Shown piece after piece: positions 47,835-56,131 of a stretch of 64,000 nucleotides of DNA. Below the pieces are notes generated by a model, which saw only the letters and a list, made by a program, of their open reading frames with translations, did not search any database and was not told the origin of the DNA. Each line of letters starts with the position of its first letter. The stretch's first letter is position 1. The stretch is from Tersicoccus mangrovi. Its GTDB lineage: Bacteria; Actinomycetota; Actinomycetes; Actinomycetales; Micrococcaceae. Where the stretch lies: NCBI RefSeq assembly GCF_036881825.1, contig NZ_JBAJMW010000006.1:186001-250000 (forward strand), written 5' to 3'. A program made the translations under genes and the position numbers.

Positions 47835-48632
47835 TCAGTCCGACTCGACGCGGATGCGTTCGAAGGTCTCCCGGACGTGCCGGGCCTCGTCCCAGACCGC
47901 GGCCAGGGCCGCCGGGGTGGCACCGGTCGGGCGGGGACGCATCCCGGCCGGGTCGATGCCGTCGAAGAAATCGCCCAGGTCCGCCAGCAGGGCCCGCACG
48001 GCGGCCCGCTCCTCCTCGACGGCCTGGAGCTTCTCCTCCAGCCCATCCTTCTCCCGCTCCGCGGCCTCGACCTGGGTCTTCAGCTCCTTGACGTGGTCCT
48101 GCTGCTCGTCGACCTCGCTGGGGGAGTACCAGCCCTCCTCGTGGGCGAAGCGCAGAACGTTGCGGACGGCGACCTCCGGGAGCCCCTCGTCGATGAAGTC
48201 CTGGTCGACGTCGTCGCGGTACTCGCGGATGCCCTCGGCCAGGGTGTCGATCTCGGAACCGACGGCGCGGGTGAGCGCACCGCAACGCTCCTGTTCTTCG
48301 GCGGTGCGCGGGCGCACCCCGTGCCGGGCCTGCTCGTAGGCGGCGACCGCCGGCTTCAGCTCCTCGATCCGGTCGTGCAGCCAGGCCGGGTAGGACGCCG
48401 ACTGCGGGGTGATCCTGACGCCGGGCAGTGGGGCGGCGCCGTCGGGGCCGGCGACCCGGTACTCGGGATCGGCCGGGTACCAGGAGAACGCGAGCCGGTA
48501 CGCCTTGGTCGCGTCCGGGGTGCGGCGCACGGTCGCCTCGTAGTGGCCGGTGCGGCGGTTGCGGGTGACCCCGTCAGGAAGCGTGGTCAGGGTGCTGGTG
48601 CGCGGGGAGCCGGTAATCGTCATGACCCCCAT
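47835..48632 (-). CDS. Coiled-coil hypothetical protein
   Basis: 262-265 residues. No tag. An N-terminal half with RNRRTGHYEATVRRT and YRLAFSWYPADPEYRV is followed by a long coiled coil (about 175-225: VDEQQDHVKELKTQVEAAER and EEKLQAVEEERAAV). Motif A start with in-frame ATGs 48632 and 48623. First gene of the minus-strand array next to the candidate origin. Confidence 0.65.
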   Translation of the reverse strand: MGVMTITGSPRTSTLTTLPDGVTRNRRTGHYEATVRRTPDATKAYRLAFSWYPADPEYRVAGPDGAAPLPGVRITPQSASYPAWLHDRIEELKPAVAAYEQARHGVRPRTAEEQERCGALTRAVGSEIDTLAEGIREYRDDVDQDFIDEGLPEVAVRNVLRFAHEEGWYSPSEVDEQQDHVKELKTQVEAAEREKDGLEEKLQAVEEERAAVRALLADLGDFFDGIDPAGMRPRPTGATPAALAAVWDEARHVRETFERIRVESD

Positions 48633-48640
48633 GTGTGCGG
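48630..48640 (-). promoter_or_regulatory. Start-site motif A, abutting
   Basis: Exact minus-strand CCGCACACATG with in-frame ATG 48623 (ATG-GGG-GTC-ATG). Confidence 0.75.
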
Positions 48641-48745
48641 ACCCGTCGGCCTCCGGCGCCGCGGCCCGGTGCTGGGGGGCCCATGAGAGTCGGGCGACCG
48701 GCCTGGGCGAGGTGGCCGACCAGGATCGGGGGTGGTCGGCCAGGA

Positions 48746-48785
48746 GGTCGGCCAGCAACTTCCGCGCCATCACTGGGAAGCAAGG
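48746..48785 (+). repeat. Direct repeat, copy 1 (left of AT-rich core)
   Basis: GGTCGGCCAGCA followed by CCGCGCCATCACTGGGAAGC. Copy 2 at 48921-48965 differs by a few bases and a short insertion. Confidence 0.7.
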
Positions 48786-48789
48786 GGGT

Positions 48790-48832
48790 TACTACTACTA
48801 CTACTACTTGTCCTACCTACAACTACTACTAC
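48790..48832 (+). repeat. TAC/ACT trinucleotide microsatellite
   Basis: Six TAC units from 48790, a short break, then three to four ACT units to 48832. It lies in the AT-rich core and could be length-variable. Confidence 0.8.
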
Positions 48833-48920
48833 ATATAGGACCCCCCTATATATGCCTCCCTTCCAACAAACACACTCTTCCCCCTATATAGCCGTACCTT
48901 TCAGGTCGGCAAGGTCGGCT

Positions 48921-48965
48921 GGTCGGCCAGCAGCAGCAAAAACCGCGCCAACACTGGGAAGCAGG
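48921..48965 (+). repeat. Direct repeat, copy 2 (right of AT-rich core)
   Basis: GGTCGGCCAGCA, a CAGCAAAAA spacer, then CCGCGCCAACACTGGGAAGC, matching copy 1 at all but one base in the last 20. Confidence 0.7.
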
Positions 48966-49050
48966 CCCCTCCACCCCCGATCAGCGGGTCGCCCGGACCG
49001 TGGCCATCCGGCGCGCCCGGCTCGCCCATCCGGTTGGAGGATTTTTTGGC

Positions 49051-49105
49051 GTGTGCTACGCTCCGGGGAGACGAGTCCGCCGAGGAGGCTCGGGGCGTAG
49101 CACAC
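49051..49105. repeat. Long inverted repeat/hairpin
   Basis: Perfect 11-base arms GTGTGCTACGC (49051-49061) and GCGTAGCACAC (49095-49105), extendable by several pairs, with an inner GAG-CC/GG-CTC stem. A T6 tract lies before it on the + strand, so it is not a normal terminator. An oriT arm, origin hairpin or structured RNA is possible. Confidence 0.6.
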
Positions 49106-49460
49106 GAGGGAATCTGACCCCGTTAGCCGCCCCGCGGCGCGAACAGGCCAGCCGCCGCTCCATGGGTCTGCGATCGGCGCTCGTGCAGCCTCGACGCGGT
49201 CCGTGGACCGTTCCGCAGACCCTTGCCGCTCCACGCGTCGGGACCACTCAGCCCGCTGCCGCTGTGCCCCGTGTGCGCCGTCGGAGGCCGTCGGCGGCCA
49301 CTCTTGCCGGTGCGGCCCTGGGCGGGGCACCATCAGGTGCCAGGAGTCGTCCCGCTGCCCCCCCAGCCGCCGTCCCCGCCCCTCCAGCGCCTTCAGCGCC
49401 TTCGTCAAGCCTCCACGGGGGGGGGGGGTGGCAGGGCTGCCACTTCCTGCTGGGGACGAG

Positions 49461-49496
49461 AGAGGCCCCATCCGCCGTCGGGCAGATGGGGCCTCT
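49461..49496 (-). terminator. Terminator after the primase-helicase gene
   Basis: Perfect 12-base-pair stem AGAGGCCCCATC / GATGGGGCCTCT, 36 bases after the stop codon at 49532. Confidence 0.8.
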
Positions 49497-49531
49497 TGGG
49501 TTCCCGGGGTGGGTGTGCCCGGGCCGGTGGA

Positions 49532-52500
49532 TCAGGCGGCGAGCGAGCTGTACTCCTCCTCGCCGTCGGCCTCGATCGGGCCGCCGTTGAGCAGCAGGTC
49601 CACATCCACCGGCACCCCGGAGACCCGGCTCTGCCCGACCCGGACCCGGGCGGTGACCAGCTGGTTGCCGTCCTTGACCACCCGGCTCAGCTCCGCAGCG
49701 GCCAGCTTCTCGTCCCACACCGACGCCCAACCGGCCGAGGCGGACTGCCCGAACGGGATCAGCGCCGGGTAGGCGGACTGGGCCCGGTTGAAGGCGGTCT
49801 GGACGTCGAAGAGGACGATCCGACGGTTCTTCCCGGCCGCGTCCCGGTGGATGACCATCGTGCCGATCTTCGGGCCCGACGGGCGCATCGTGGAGTCCCC
49901 GCTGCTGGAGGGCATCCAGCCCAGCTGCGTGTTGGCCAGCGTCTCGGCATCATCGGTGCCGACCATGGGGGCCGCCAGCGGCGCGTCACCAGAGACGATG
50001 TGCCCGCCCCCGGAGGAGAGCAGGGCCGAGATCGCCCGGATCAGGGAGATGCCCGGGGCGGCCTGCTGGTTCTGGGCGTGGGTGGAGGTGATCAGCTTGA
50101 CCACCTCCTTGCCGATGCCGGACTTGAGCCCGAACTGGCGCACGAAGTCGTGGTCCATGTCCAGCTCCTGGGCCAGCATGGAGAGCAGCTCGAAGGTGAT
50201 CAGCAGGTCCGAGGCCAGGGTCGTGGTCCGCTCGAGGGAGCCGGTGGAGGCGCCCATGCGCTCCATCATGGTCGCCGCGGCGGCCTTGACCTGGTCGCGG
50301 GTCTCGATCAGCTGGGTGACCAGACCCTCCCACCCGCCGGGGGCGCTGGCCGCGGCGTGGCGGACGTACTTGATCAGGTGCTGGGTCAGCCGCGCCTGTG
50401 TGCCGTCCCGGTAGGCCATGTGCACGATCCGGTCGGTGGCGGCACGGTCAGCGGAGAGCTTGCCGGGTCCGATGTAGACGGGGATGAGCCGCTCCTTGGC
50501 CGAGGCGGTGATCAGCTGGTTCTCCGCGGTCATCACCAGCTGGGCCATCGGCTTGTTGGTGCGCCGGGAGGTCATGTCGGCGTTCATGCGGTTCTTGCCG
50601 GCGTTGTTGAAGATCGCCCGGGTGATGTCGGAGAGCTTCTTGTCCTCGTCCTCGGCCTGCCGCTTGGAGGCGGAGGGGGCCATGTCGTCGATCACCCAGA
50701 TCGGGGTGTAGGCGACGGCGTTCTCGATGGCGGCGGCGGTGTCCTTGGCCTGGCCGGGCAGCCGGCCCTGCCAGACGCCCTTGCGCCGCTCCCAGAACTT
50801 CATCATCGCCTCGGCACTCCAACTTTTTCCCGCTCCCTTGGGGCCGTGGAGCATCACAGATGTGCGCGGTCGCAGGGGGATCACAGGACGCAGCGCGGTG
50901 CCCAGCACCACCGCGGCGGCGGACGTCTCGGTCCACGCCCCGTTGTTCAGATAGGCGTCGATGACAGCCTGCAAGTCCTCGCGCACCTGCTGCCGGTAGG
51001 CCTCGTCGTCGTAGTCGCCCTCGGTCAGCTCTCCGACGCCGTAGTGCTGGGCGACGGGCACCTTCCGGTCATCGACCCCGCAGGAGGCGGTGGAGGTGAG
51101 CATGTCCCCGATCACCTGGTCACCGATGAGGAAGACCGGGTCGCCACCCTCGACGGGCACCCAGGACATCTGCATCCACTTGGTGCGGAAGTCCCGGTCG
51201 TGGGGGCGGTGGGCCTTGATGGCGGCCAGCCACTTCTCGCCGGCGGCCGCGCGCGGGGGCCAGGCCGGGTGCAGCAGCAGGTCCCGGGGCACGGTGGCGC
51301 CCTGGCGGACCCACTCGGCGGGGGTGAAGTGCAGGATGGTCTCCGGCCCGGTGACCGTAGCGGTGCGCGTGTCGCCCTCGTCGTCCCAGGAGATCTCGAT
51401 CTCCACCTGGGCGTCCTCGATGTCCTGCGGGGTGACGTTGGGGTCGAAGTGGCCGGTGCGGATCTCCTTGTCGGTGGGTTGGCGCACGGTCTCCAGGGCG
51501 ACCACCCGGCCGCCCAGGTCCATGACCGGGGTCCAGGTGTAGCCGACGACGATGCCGTTGCTGTCGGTCTGCACGGAGCATTCCTCCACCCCGGTGCCGT
51601 CCTTGGTGATGCGCCAGTTGCCCGGCTTCTCGGACTTGTCCCGGACAGGGGCGTCGGGCATGACAGGGGTGATCATGGCGACCAGGTCGGACCAGGTACC
51701 GGCCTTGGCGAGGAAGTCATCGACCCCGGCCTTGGCCATCTGTCCGCCCTCGCCTCCGGTCATCTGCGGGTTCAGGTAGAGGACCTGGCTGACCTGGCGC
51801 TGCTCGAGGTACTTGCTCAGGGTGACGGCGGCCCGGTGCACGTGCGGGTTGGTGCCCAGGTCGGCGTCGAAGGCGATCCAGGCGATGCGGTGGCGGACGT
51901 CGATCTCGCGCCAGTCGGCGGGGTTCTGCTTGTCGTTGTTGATGCCGGCGATGTTGACGATGGTGACCCGGTGCTCCTCGGGGATGGCCTCGAGCAGGGT
52001 GGTGAGCTTGGCGCGGGCGTCGGTGACTCCGGCCAGGGAGAGGTCATCCCAGGAGACGCCGTTGTGGCGCAGGTAGGCCGAGAGGGCGGAGTCGCCCTTG
52101 AGCATGCCCTCGGCGATCATCACGGTGGGGGCCCCGTCGATCCAGGACACCGGGGTGGAGGGGTGGACGTCCAGCGGGGTGACGGCCTGGGAGAGGAACT
52201 CGTACTTGACCGGCTTGTCGTGGTCGTTCAGACGCGGCAGCTCGGGGCGCAGCTGGTGGGTGATCGCCTCCAGGGCGGTGCCGTTGCGGTGGGCGGCTTG
52301 GACGTTGGCGATCGCGTACCAGGGCATCACCATGGCGTCGCGCCCGCCGCGGCCGATGGTGTCCTTCAGGTGCTTGCCCTGCTTGGTGGTCAGCTTCAGG
52401 CCGATGGCCTTGGCGGTGGGGGTGAAGTTCTCGGCGTCCATCCGGGTGTACCCGCGGGCGGCCGCGACCAGGGGCGCGACACCGGAGTCGGCGAGCTTGA

Positions 52501-52690
52501 GGGCGGCGGAGCCGGCCAGGTCGGGGCCGTAGTCGTCCATGCCCCACTGGGGCAGGGTGTCGAAGGTGAGGGTGGCCGGCAGGGGCGGCAGGGGAGCGGG
52601 CGCGGTGGCCTCGGTCCCGGTGGTGGCGGGGGTGGTTCCGGTGGCGGGGACAGCGGGCTGCTGCGGGGGAGTGAGACTCATACCCCCCAT
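49532..52690 (-). CDS. Replication primase-helicase (DUF3854-type TOPRIM plus P-loop ATPase)
   Basis: About 1050 residues. The N-terminal part has a CHC2-less, TOPRIM-like DUF3854 region (PTVMIAEGMLKGDSALSAYL, WIAFDADLGTN, DDFLAKAG). The C-terminal part is an ATPase with Walker A GPKGAGKSW, Walker B IWVIDDMAPS and an arginine-containing AENQLITASAKERLIPV block. Such proteins act as plasmid or phage primase-helicases at an origin. Motif ATG 52690 is in frame with ATG 52681; no Shine-Dalgarno sequence. Flanking GGTCGGCC repeats on both sides fit an origin role. Confidence 0.75.
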   Translation of the reverse strand: MGGMSLTPPQQPAVPATGTTPATTGTEATAPAPLPPLPATLTFDTLPQWGMDDYGPDLAGSAALKLADSGVAPLVAAARGYTRMDAENFTPTAKAIGLKLTTKQGKHLKDTIGRGGRDAMVMPWYAIANVQAAHRNGTALEAITHQLRPELPRLNDHDKPVKYEFLSQAVTPLDVHPSTPVSWIDGAPTVMIAEGMLKGDSALSAYLRHNGVSWDDLSLAGVTDARAKLTTLLEAIPEEHRVTIVNIAGINNDKQNPADWREIDVRHRIAWIAFDADLGTNPHVHRAAVTLSKYLEQRQVSQVLYLNPQMTGGEGGQMAKAGVDDFLAKAGTWSDLVAMITPVMPDAPVRDKSEKPGNWRITKDGTGVEECSVQTDSNGIVVGYTWTPVMDLGGRVVALETVRQPTDKEIRTGHFDPNVTPQDIEDAQVEIEISWDDEGDTRTATVTGPETILHFTPAEWVRQGATVPRDLLLHPAWPPRAAAGEKWLAAIKAHRPHDRDFRTKWMQMSWVPVEGGDPVFLIGDQVIGDMLTSTASCGVDDRKVPVAQHYGVGELTEGDYDDEAYRQQVREDLQAVIDAYLNNGAWTETSAAAVVLGTALRPVIPLRPRTSVMLHGPKGAGKSWSAEAMMKFWERRKGVWQGRLPGQAKDTAAAIENAVAYTPIWVIDDMAPSASKRQAEDEDKKLSDITRAIFNNAGKNRMNADMTSRRTNKPMAQLVMTAENQLITASAKERLIPVYIGPGKLSADRAATDRIVHMAYRDGTQARLTQHLIKYVRHAAASAPGGWEGLVTQLIETRDQVKAAAATMMERMGASTGSLERTTTLASDLLITFELLSMLAQELDMDHDFVRQFGLKSGIGKEVVKLITSTHAQNQQAAPGISLIRAISALLSSGGGHIVSGDAPLAAPMVGTDDAETLANTQLGWMPSSSGDSTMRPSGPKIGTMVIHRDAAGKNRRIVLFDVQTAFNRAQSAYPALIPFGQSASAGWASVWDEKLAAAELSRVVKDGNQLVTARVRVGQSRVSGVPVDVDLLLNGGPIEADGEEEYSSLAA

Positions 52691-52698
52691 GTGTGCGG
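52688..52698 (-). promoter_or_regulatory. Start-site motif A, abutting primase-helicase gene
   Basis: Exact minus-strand CCGCACACATG with in-frame ATG 52681 (ATG-GGG-GGT-ATG). Confidence 0.75.
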
Positions 52699-52751
52699 CA
52701 TGATCCGGGTTCGTCGACACATAGCGGCCCCTTCGCGAACCCGGTCAAACC

Positions 52752-52778
52752 GGTCGGCCTGGTCGGACGGTCGGCCTG
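52752..52778. repeat. GGTCGGCCTG repeat pair upstream of the primase gene
   Basis: GGTCGGCCTG at 52752 and again at 52769, like the GGTCGGCCAG elements beyond the other end of the primase gene. May be iterons. Confidence 0.45.
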
Positions 52779-52821
52779 CCACGACCCCCGCTGATCGCTG
52801 TGGGCAGTGTCACACCACTAA

Positions 52822-52842
52822 TTATCTTCAGACGAAGAATAA
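52822..52842. promoter_or_regulatory. Imperfect AT-rich palindrome upstream of prs
   Basis: TTATCTTC (52822-52829) and GAAGAATAA (52834-52842) flank AGAC, just upstream of the prs -10 box. A candidate operator for the NrtR-like protein of the same cluster. Confidence 0.5.
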
Positions 52843-52847
52843 ACGGT

Positions 52848-52853
52848 TATGGT
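52848..52853 (+). promoter_or_regulatory. Leaderless -10 box for prs (TATGGT)
   Basis: TATGGT six bases before ATG 52860. Confidence 0.55.
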
Positions 52854-52859
52854 GGTGTC

Positions 52860-53687
52860 ATGTTCACCGCATACGCCACCACCGCCGGCCAGGCCGGCCC
52901 CTCCCTGGCCGCCCCCATGACCTTCCCGGCGGGGGAGCGGCACATCGTCACCGACCCCGCCTTCGACGCCGGCCAGACCCCCACCCACTTCCTGGTCACC
53001 GGCACCGACGCCAACGACTACGTCACCGCCGCCATGTGGACCGACTACGCGCACCAGGCCGGCGCGAAGATCACCGCCCTGATCCCGTACCTGCCCGGCG
53101 CCCGGCAGGACCGCGGCAACCCCTTCGGTGCCGCCGTCTACGCGAACCTGATCAACGGCATCGGCGCCGACGAGGTCGTCTGCCTGGACCCGCACTCGCC
53201 GGTCATGCCGGACCTGATCGCCAACCTGCGCGTCGTCGAGCCGCACACCGTCATCGCCACCGCCCTCGCCCCGACCCTGCACCAGTACGTGGGCATCATC
53301 TGCCCCGACGCCGGGGCCCGCACCCGCTCCGAGAAGACCGCCGCCCACCTGGGCCTGCCCGTCTTCCACGCCACCAAGCGCCGCGACTTCGCCACCGGCA
53401 AGCTCTCCGGCTTCGAGTGCGAAGCCCTCCCGGAGGCCGGCAAGCTGCTGGTCGTCGACGACATCTGCGACGGCGGGGGCACCTTCCGCGGCCTGGCCGC
53501 CGCCACCGGGCTCGGCCCGGACCGGCTGGACCTGTGGGTCTCCCACGGCGTCTTCTCCGGCGCCGCCCCGGCCCTGCGCGAGCACTACGGCGCGATCCAC
53601 ACCACCGACTCCCACCCCGGCGCGACCAACCCCGGCGTCGCGGCCACCATCCACCCCGCCATGCCCCACCTGCTCGAGAGGAACTGA
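52860..53687 (+). CDS. prs: Ribose-phosphate pyrophosphokinase (PRPP synthase)
   Basis: 275 residues, shorter than bacterial chromosomal Prs (about 310-320), as usual for phage forms. It has YLPGARQDRGNPFGAAVYA, VVCLDPHSP and the PRPP loop LLVVDDICDGGGTF. It makes PRPP from ribose 5-phosphate and ATP, the co-substrate of NadV encoded immediately downstream. A leaderless start is suggested by TATGGT. The prs-nadV pair is a known phage NAD salvage cassette (family knowledge). Confidence 0.88.
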   Translation: MFTAYATTAGQAGPSLAAPMTFPAGERHIVTDPAFDAGQTPTHFLVTGTDANDYVTAAMWTDYAHQAGAKITALIPYLPGARQDRGNPFGAAVYANLINGIGADEVVCLDPHSPVMPDLIANLRVVEPHTVIATALAPTLHQYVGIICPDAGARTRSEKTAAHLGLPVFHATKRRDFATGKLSGFECEALPEAGKLLVVDDICDGGGTFRGLAAATGLGPDRLDLWVSHGVFSGAAPALREHYGAIHTTDSHPGATNPGVAATIHPAMPHLLERN

Positions 53688-53693
53688 ACCCCC

Positions 53694-55214
53694 ATGACCA
53701 CCACCGCCCTCGCCCCCGCCGTCACCACCGCGATCACCATCCCGGCCATCACCGCGGCCCTGTTCGAGACGGATGCGTACAAGCTCGGCCACAAGGACCT
53801 CTACCCCTCGGGCACCGAGTTCATCCTGTCCAACTACACCAACCGGGCCTCCCGGGTCACCGGGGTGCACCACGTCGTCCATTTCGGCCTGCAGGCCTTC
53901 CTGCAGTCCTACTGCATCGAGGCCTTCGCCCCGTTCTTCGCCGCCGAGGAGGACACCGCCGTCGCCGAGTACGAGACCGTCCTGGCCTCGATCCTGGGCC
54001 CGAACAGCATCGGCACCGACCACATCCGCGCCCTGCACCGCAAGGGCTACCTCCCCCTGATCTTCCGGTCCCTGCCCGAGGGCACCCGCGTGCCGCTGCG
54101 CGTGCCCACCTTCACGGTGGAGAACACCGACCCGGAGTTCTTCTGGCTGACCAACTACATCGAGACTGTCCTCTCCGCGGCCATCTGGCAGCCCTCCACC
54201 ACCGCCACCCTGGCCGACCGGTACCGCACCGTCCTCGAGAAGGCAGCCGCGAACACCGGCGGGGACTCCGCGTCGATCAACTGGCAGCTGCACGACTTCT
54301 CCTTCCGCGGCATGGCCGGCACCGCCGCGGCGGCCGCCTCCGGGGCCGGGCACCTGCTCTCCTTCACCGGCTCGGACTCCCTGGCCAGCATCGACTGGGT
54401 CGACCGGTACTACCCGGGCGAGAATGGGCTGGTCCTGGGCTCCGTGCCGGCCACCGAGCACTCGGTGATGTGCGCGGGCATCAGCGCCGAGAGCGAGCAG
54501 GCGACCTTCGAGCGGATCCTGGACGCCTACCCCTCCGGCATCGTCTCGGTCGTCTCGGACACCTTCGACCTGTGGAACGTGCTCACCGGGATCCTGCCGG
54601 CCCTGAAGGAGCGCATACTGGCCCGCGACGGCAAGCTGGTCATCCGCCCCGACTCCGGGGACCCGGCCGACATCATCTGCGGGCCCAACCACAACCGCCC
54701 CGCCGACGCCCGCACCCCCGCGGAGAAGGGCGCCGTCGAGCTGCTGTGGGAGGTCTTCGGCGGCACGATCAACGAGGCCGGCTACAAGGTCCTGGACCCG
54801 CACGTGGGCCTGATCTACGGGGACTCGATCACCATCGAACGGGCCTCCGACATCACCCACCGGCTCAAGCGCAACGGCTTCGCCGCCTCCAACGTCGTCT
54901 TCGGGGTCGGCTCCTTCACCTACCAGTACGTCACCCGCGACACCTTCTCCTCGGCGATCAAGGCCACCTGGGCCCAGATCGACGGGGTCGGGCACGACCT
55001 GCTCAAGGACCCGGTCACCGACACCGGCATGAAGAAGTCCGCCACCGGGCGCCTGGCCGTGGTGCGCGGGGAGGACGGCGAGCTGGAGCTGATCCAGCGG
55101 GCCACCCCCGAGCAGGAGGAGGCAAGCCTGCTGGCCCCGGTCTGGGCGAACGGGCAGTTCCTGCGCCGCCAGTCCTTCGCCGACGTCCGCGCCACCCTGG
55201 GCAACCTCGCCTGA
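53694..55214 (+). CDS. nadV: Nicotinamide phosphoribosyltransferase NadV
   Basis: 506 residues, full length. LFETDAYKLGHKDLYPSGTE near the start, HDFSFRGMAGTAAAAASGAG, and the IRPDSGDPADI and LIYGDSITIERA blocks are diagnostic of bacterial/phage NAMPT. It joins nicotinamide and PRPP to give NMN, recycling nicotinamide released when NAD+ is consumed. The gene follows prs by six bases. No NMN adenylyltransferase was found in the window, so the host enzyme may finish the route. A Shine-Dalgarno sequence (GAGAGGAAC) precedes the ATG. Confidence 0.92.
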   Translation: MTTTALAPAVTTAITIPAITAALFETDAYKLGHKDLYPSGTEFILSNYTNRASRVTGVHHVVHFGLQAFLQSYCIEAFAPFFAAEEDTAVAEYETVLASILGPNSIGTDHIRALHRKGYLPLIFRSLPEGTRVPLRVPTFTVENTDPEFFWLTNYIETVLSAAIWQPSTTATLADRYRTVLEKAAANTGGDSASINWQLHDFSFRGMAGTAAAAASGAGHLLSFTGSDSLASIDWVDRYYPGENGLVLGSVPATEHSVMCAGISAESEQATFERILDAYPSGIVSVVSDTFDLWNVLTGILPALKERILARDGKLVIRPDSGDPADIICGPNHNRPADARTPAEKGAVELLWEVFGGTINEAGYKVLDPHVGLIYGDSITIERASDITHRLKRNGFAASNVVFGVGSFTYQYVTRDTFSSAIKATWAQIDGVGHDLLKDPVTDTGMKKSATGRLAVVRGEDGELELIQRATPEQEEASLLAPVWANGQFLRRQSFADVRATLGNLA

Positions 55215-55217
55215 GCG

Positions 55218-55385
55218 ATGGACACCGAACCGGAGACCACCGGGGTGGGGCAGCGGCTGGCCGCCGCCGAGGCCGAACTCGCCCAGTTCGAGTCCCACCC
55301 GCCCCGGTCGGTGTCCGAGTATCTGCGCGGGCGCAACGCCCGGCTGCAGGTGATCGTGGACCTGCAGGCAGAATCGGAGACATGA
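55218..55385 (+). CDS. Small hypothetical protein between nadV and the NrtR-like gene
   Basis: 55 residues (MDTEPETTGVGQRLAAAEAE...), acidic and helical. ATG 55218 lies three bases after the nadV stop, and its TGA overlaps the ATG of the next gene. Only this tight packing supports it. No domain recognised. Confidence 0.5.
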   Translation: MDTEPETTGVGQRLAAAEAELAQFESHPPRSVSEYLRGRNARLQVIVDLQAESET

Positions 55386-56044
55386 TGAGCGAGCTTCCCC
55401 ACCAGCCCCTGGTGTCCATCGACACCGTCCCGGTGCTGGTGCGCGACGGTGCGGTGCACGTGGTGCTGGCCCGGCGTGCCGTCGACCCGTTCGCCGGGCG
55501 CGAGGCACTGCCCGGGGTGCTGCTGCTGGCCAACGAGCGGCTCGCCGAGGCCGCCGGCCGGGCCCTGACCACCAAGACCGGGGCCGAGGGCACCGACATC
55601 CGGGTGCTGCGCCAGGTCGGGGTGTTCGACGACTTCGACCGGGACCCCCGCGGCCCGACCCTGTCCATCCTGCACCTCGCCGTCCTCGGGCCGGACACTG
55701 CCGTCGACGATGAACTCGCGGCCGTGGTGCCGATCGGGGAACCCACCGGGCTGCCCTTCGACCACGACACGATGATCGCCGCGGCCGCCGGCGCTCTGCT
55801 GGACACCGGGCTGATGACCGACCTGCCCACCACCCGTGCCCTGGTCGGGGCGGTGTTCTCGACCGCCGACGTTGTCCGCCTGGTCACGGATCTGGCCGCC
55901 GCGGCCGGCCGGGATGTGCCGTACACGAAGAACCTGGCGCGAGACCTGCGCGCCCTGCCCGGGGTGATCCCCGCCGAGGGCTCGCGATCTGCGGTGAAGG
56001 GCGGCCGTGGCGCTCCCGCCCGCGCCTGGACCTGGGCCGACTGA
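55385..56044 (+). CDS. NrtR-like Nudix-related regulator
   Basis: 219 residues (or 220 from ATG 55382). The N-terminal half resembles a Nudix fold, but the Nudix box is degenerate (ALPGVLLLANERLAEAAGRA, lacking the REUxEE core). The C-terminal part is a predicted winged helix (VPYTKNLARDLRALPGVI). NrtR regulators sense ADP-ribose and control NAD biosynthesis. Position behind prs-nadV fits a regulator of this cluster; the palindrome at 52822 is its likely site. Confidence 0.7.
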   Translation: MSELPHQPLVSIDTVPVLVRDGAVHVVLARRAVDPFAGREALPGVLLLANERLAEAAGRALTTKTGAEGTDIRVLRQVGVFDDFDRDPRGPTLSILHLAVLGPDTAVDDELAAVVPIGEPTGLPFDHDTMIAAAAGALLDTGLMTDLPTTRALVGAVFSTADVVRLVTDLAAAAGRDVPYTKNLARDLRALPGVIPAEGSRSAVKGGRGAPARAWTWAD

Positions 56045-56073
56045 GGCGACGCCGCACTGACCGGCGGCCCGGT

Positions 56074-56084
56074 CCGCACACATG
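56074..56084 (+). promoter_or_regulatory. Start-site motif A, leader type
   Basis: Exact CCGCACACATG, 47 bases before ATG 56132 and in frame with it; the gene has an AAGGAG Shine-Dalgarno sequence. Confidence 0.7.
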
Positions 56085-56131
56085 AACCCCAGGGCCGCCG
56101 CACGCGCGAGCCCACTGACGAAGGAGATCAG

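Larger units (their letters stand above)
48641..49531. other. Non-coding region, candidate replication origin or oriT
   Basis: About 890 bases without a convincing gene. It holds GGTCGGCC repeats, two copies of a roughly 40-base repeat flanking a 140-base AT-rich core, a TAC/ACT microsatellite, a long inverted repeat (49051-49105), a G12-type run near 49420 and a terminator (49461-49496). AT-rich DNA is rare in this window. The position next to the primase-helicase gene suggests an origin. Reading frames through it lack codon bias and start signals. Confidence 0.55.

Noticed and set aside
48790..48832. CRISPR-like array
   Set aside because: The TAC/ACT repeats are trinucleotide microsatellites; no 25-40-base repeats with unique spacers and no cas genes are present.
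48884..49471. Minus-strand open frame of about 195 codons in the candidate origin region
   Set aside because: It crosses the AT-rich part and hairpin, has no Shine-Dalgarno sequence or motif start, and its composition is low-complexity Gly/Arg/Pro. A faint resemblance to a decayed primase N-terminus is too weak to call.
49223..56044. Very long plus-strand open frame over the primase gene
   Set aside because: It is a high-GC antisense shadow; the minus-strand primase-helicase has clear domains, and the frame only becomes meaningful again in the Nudix gene.
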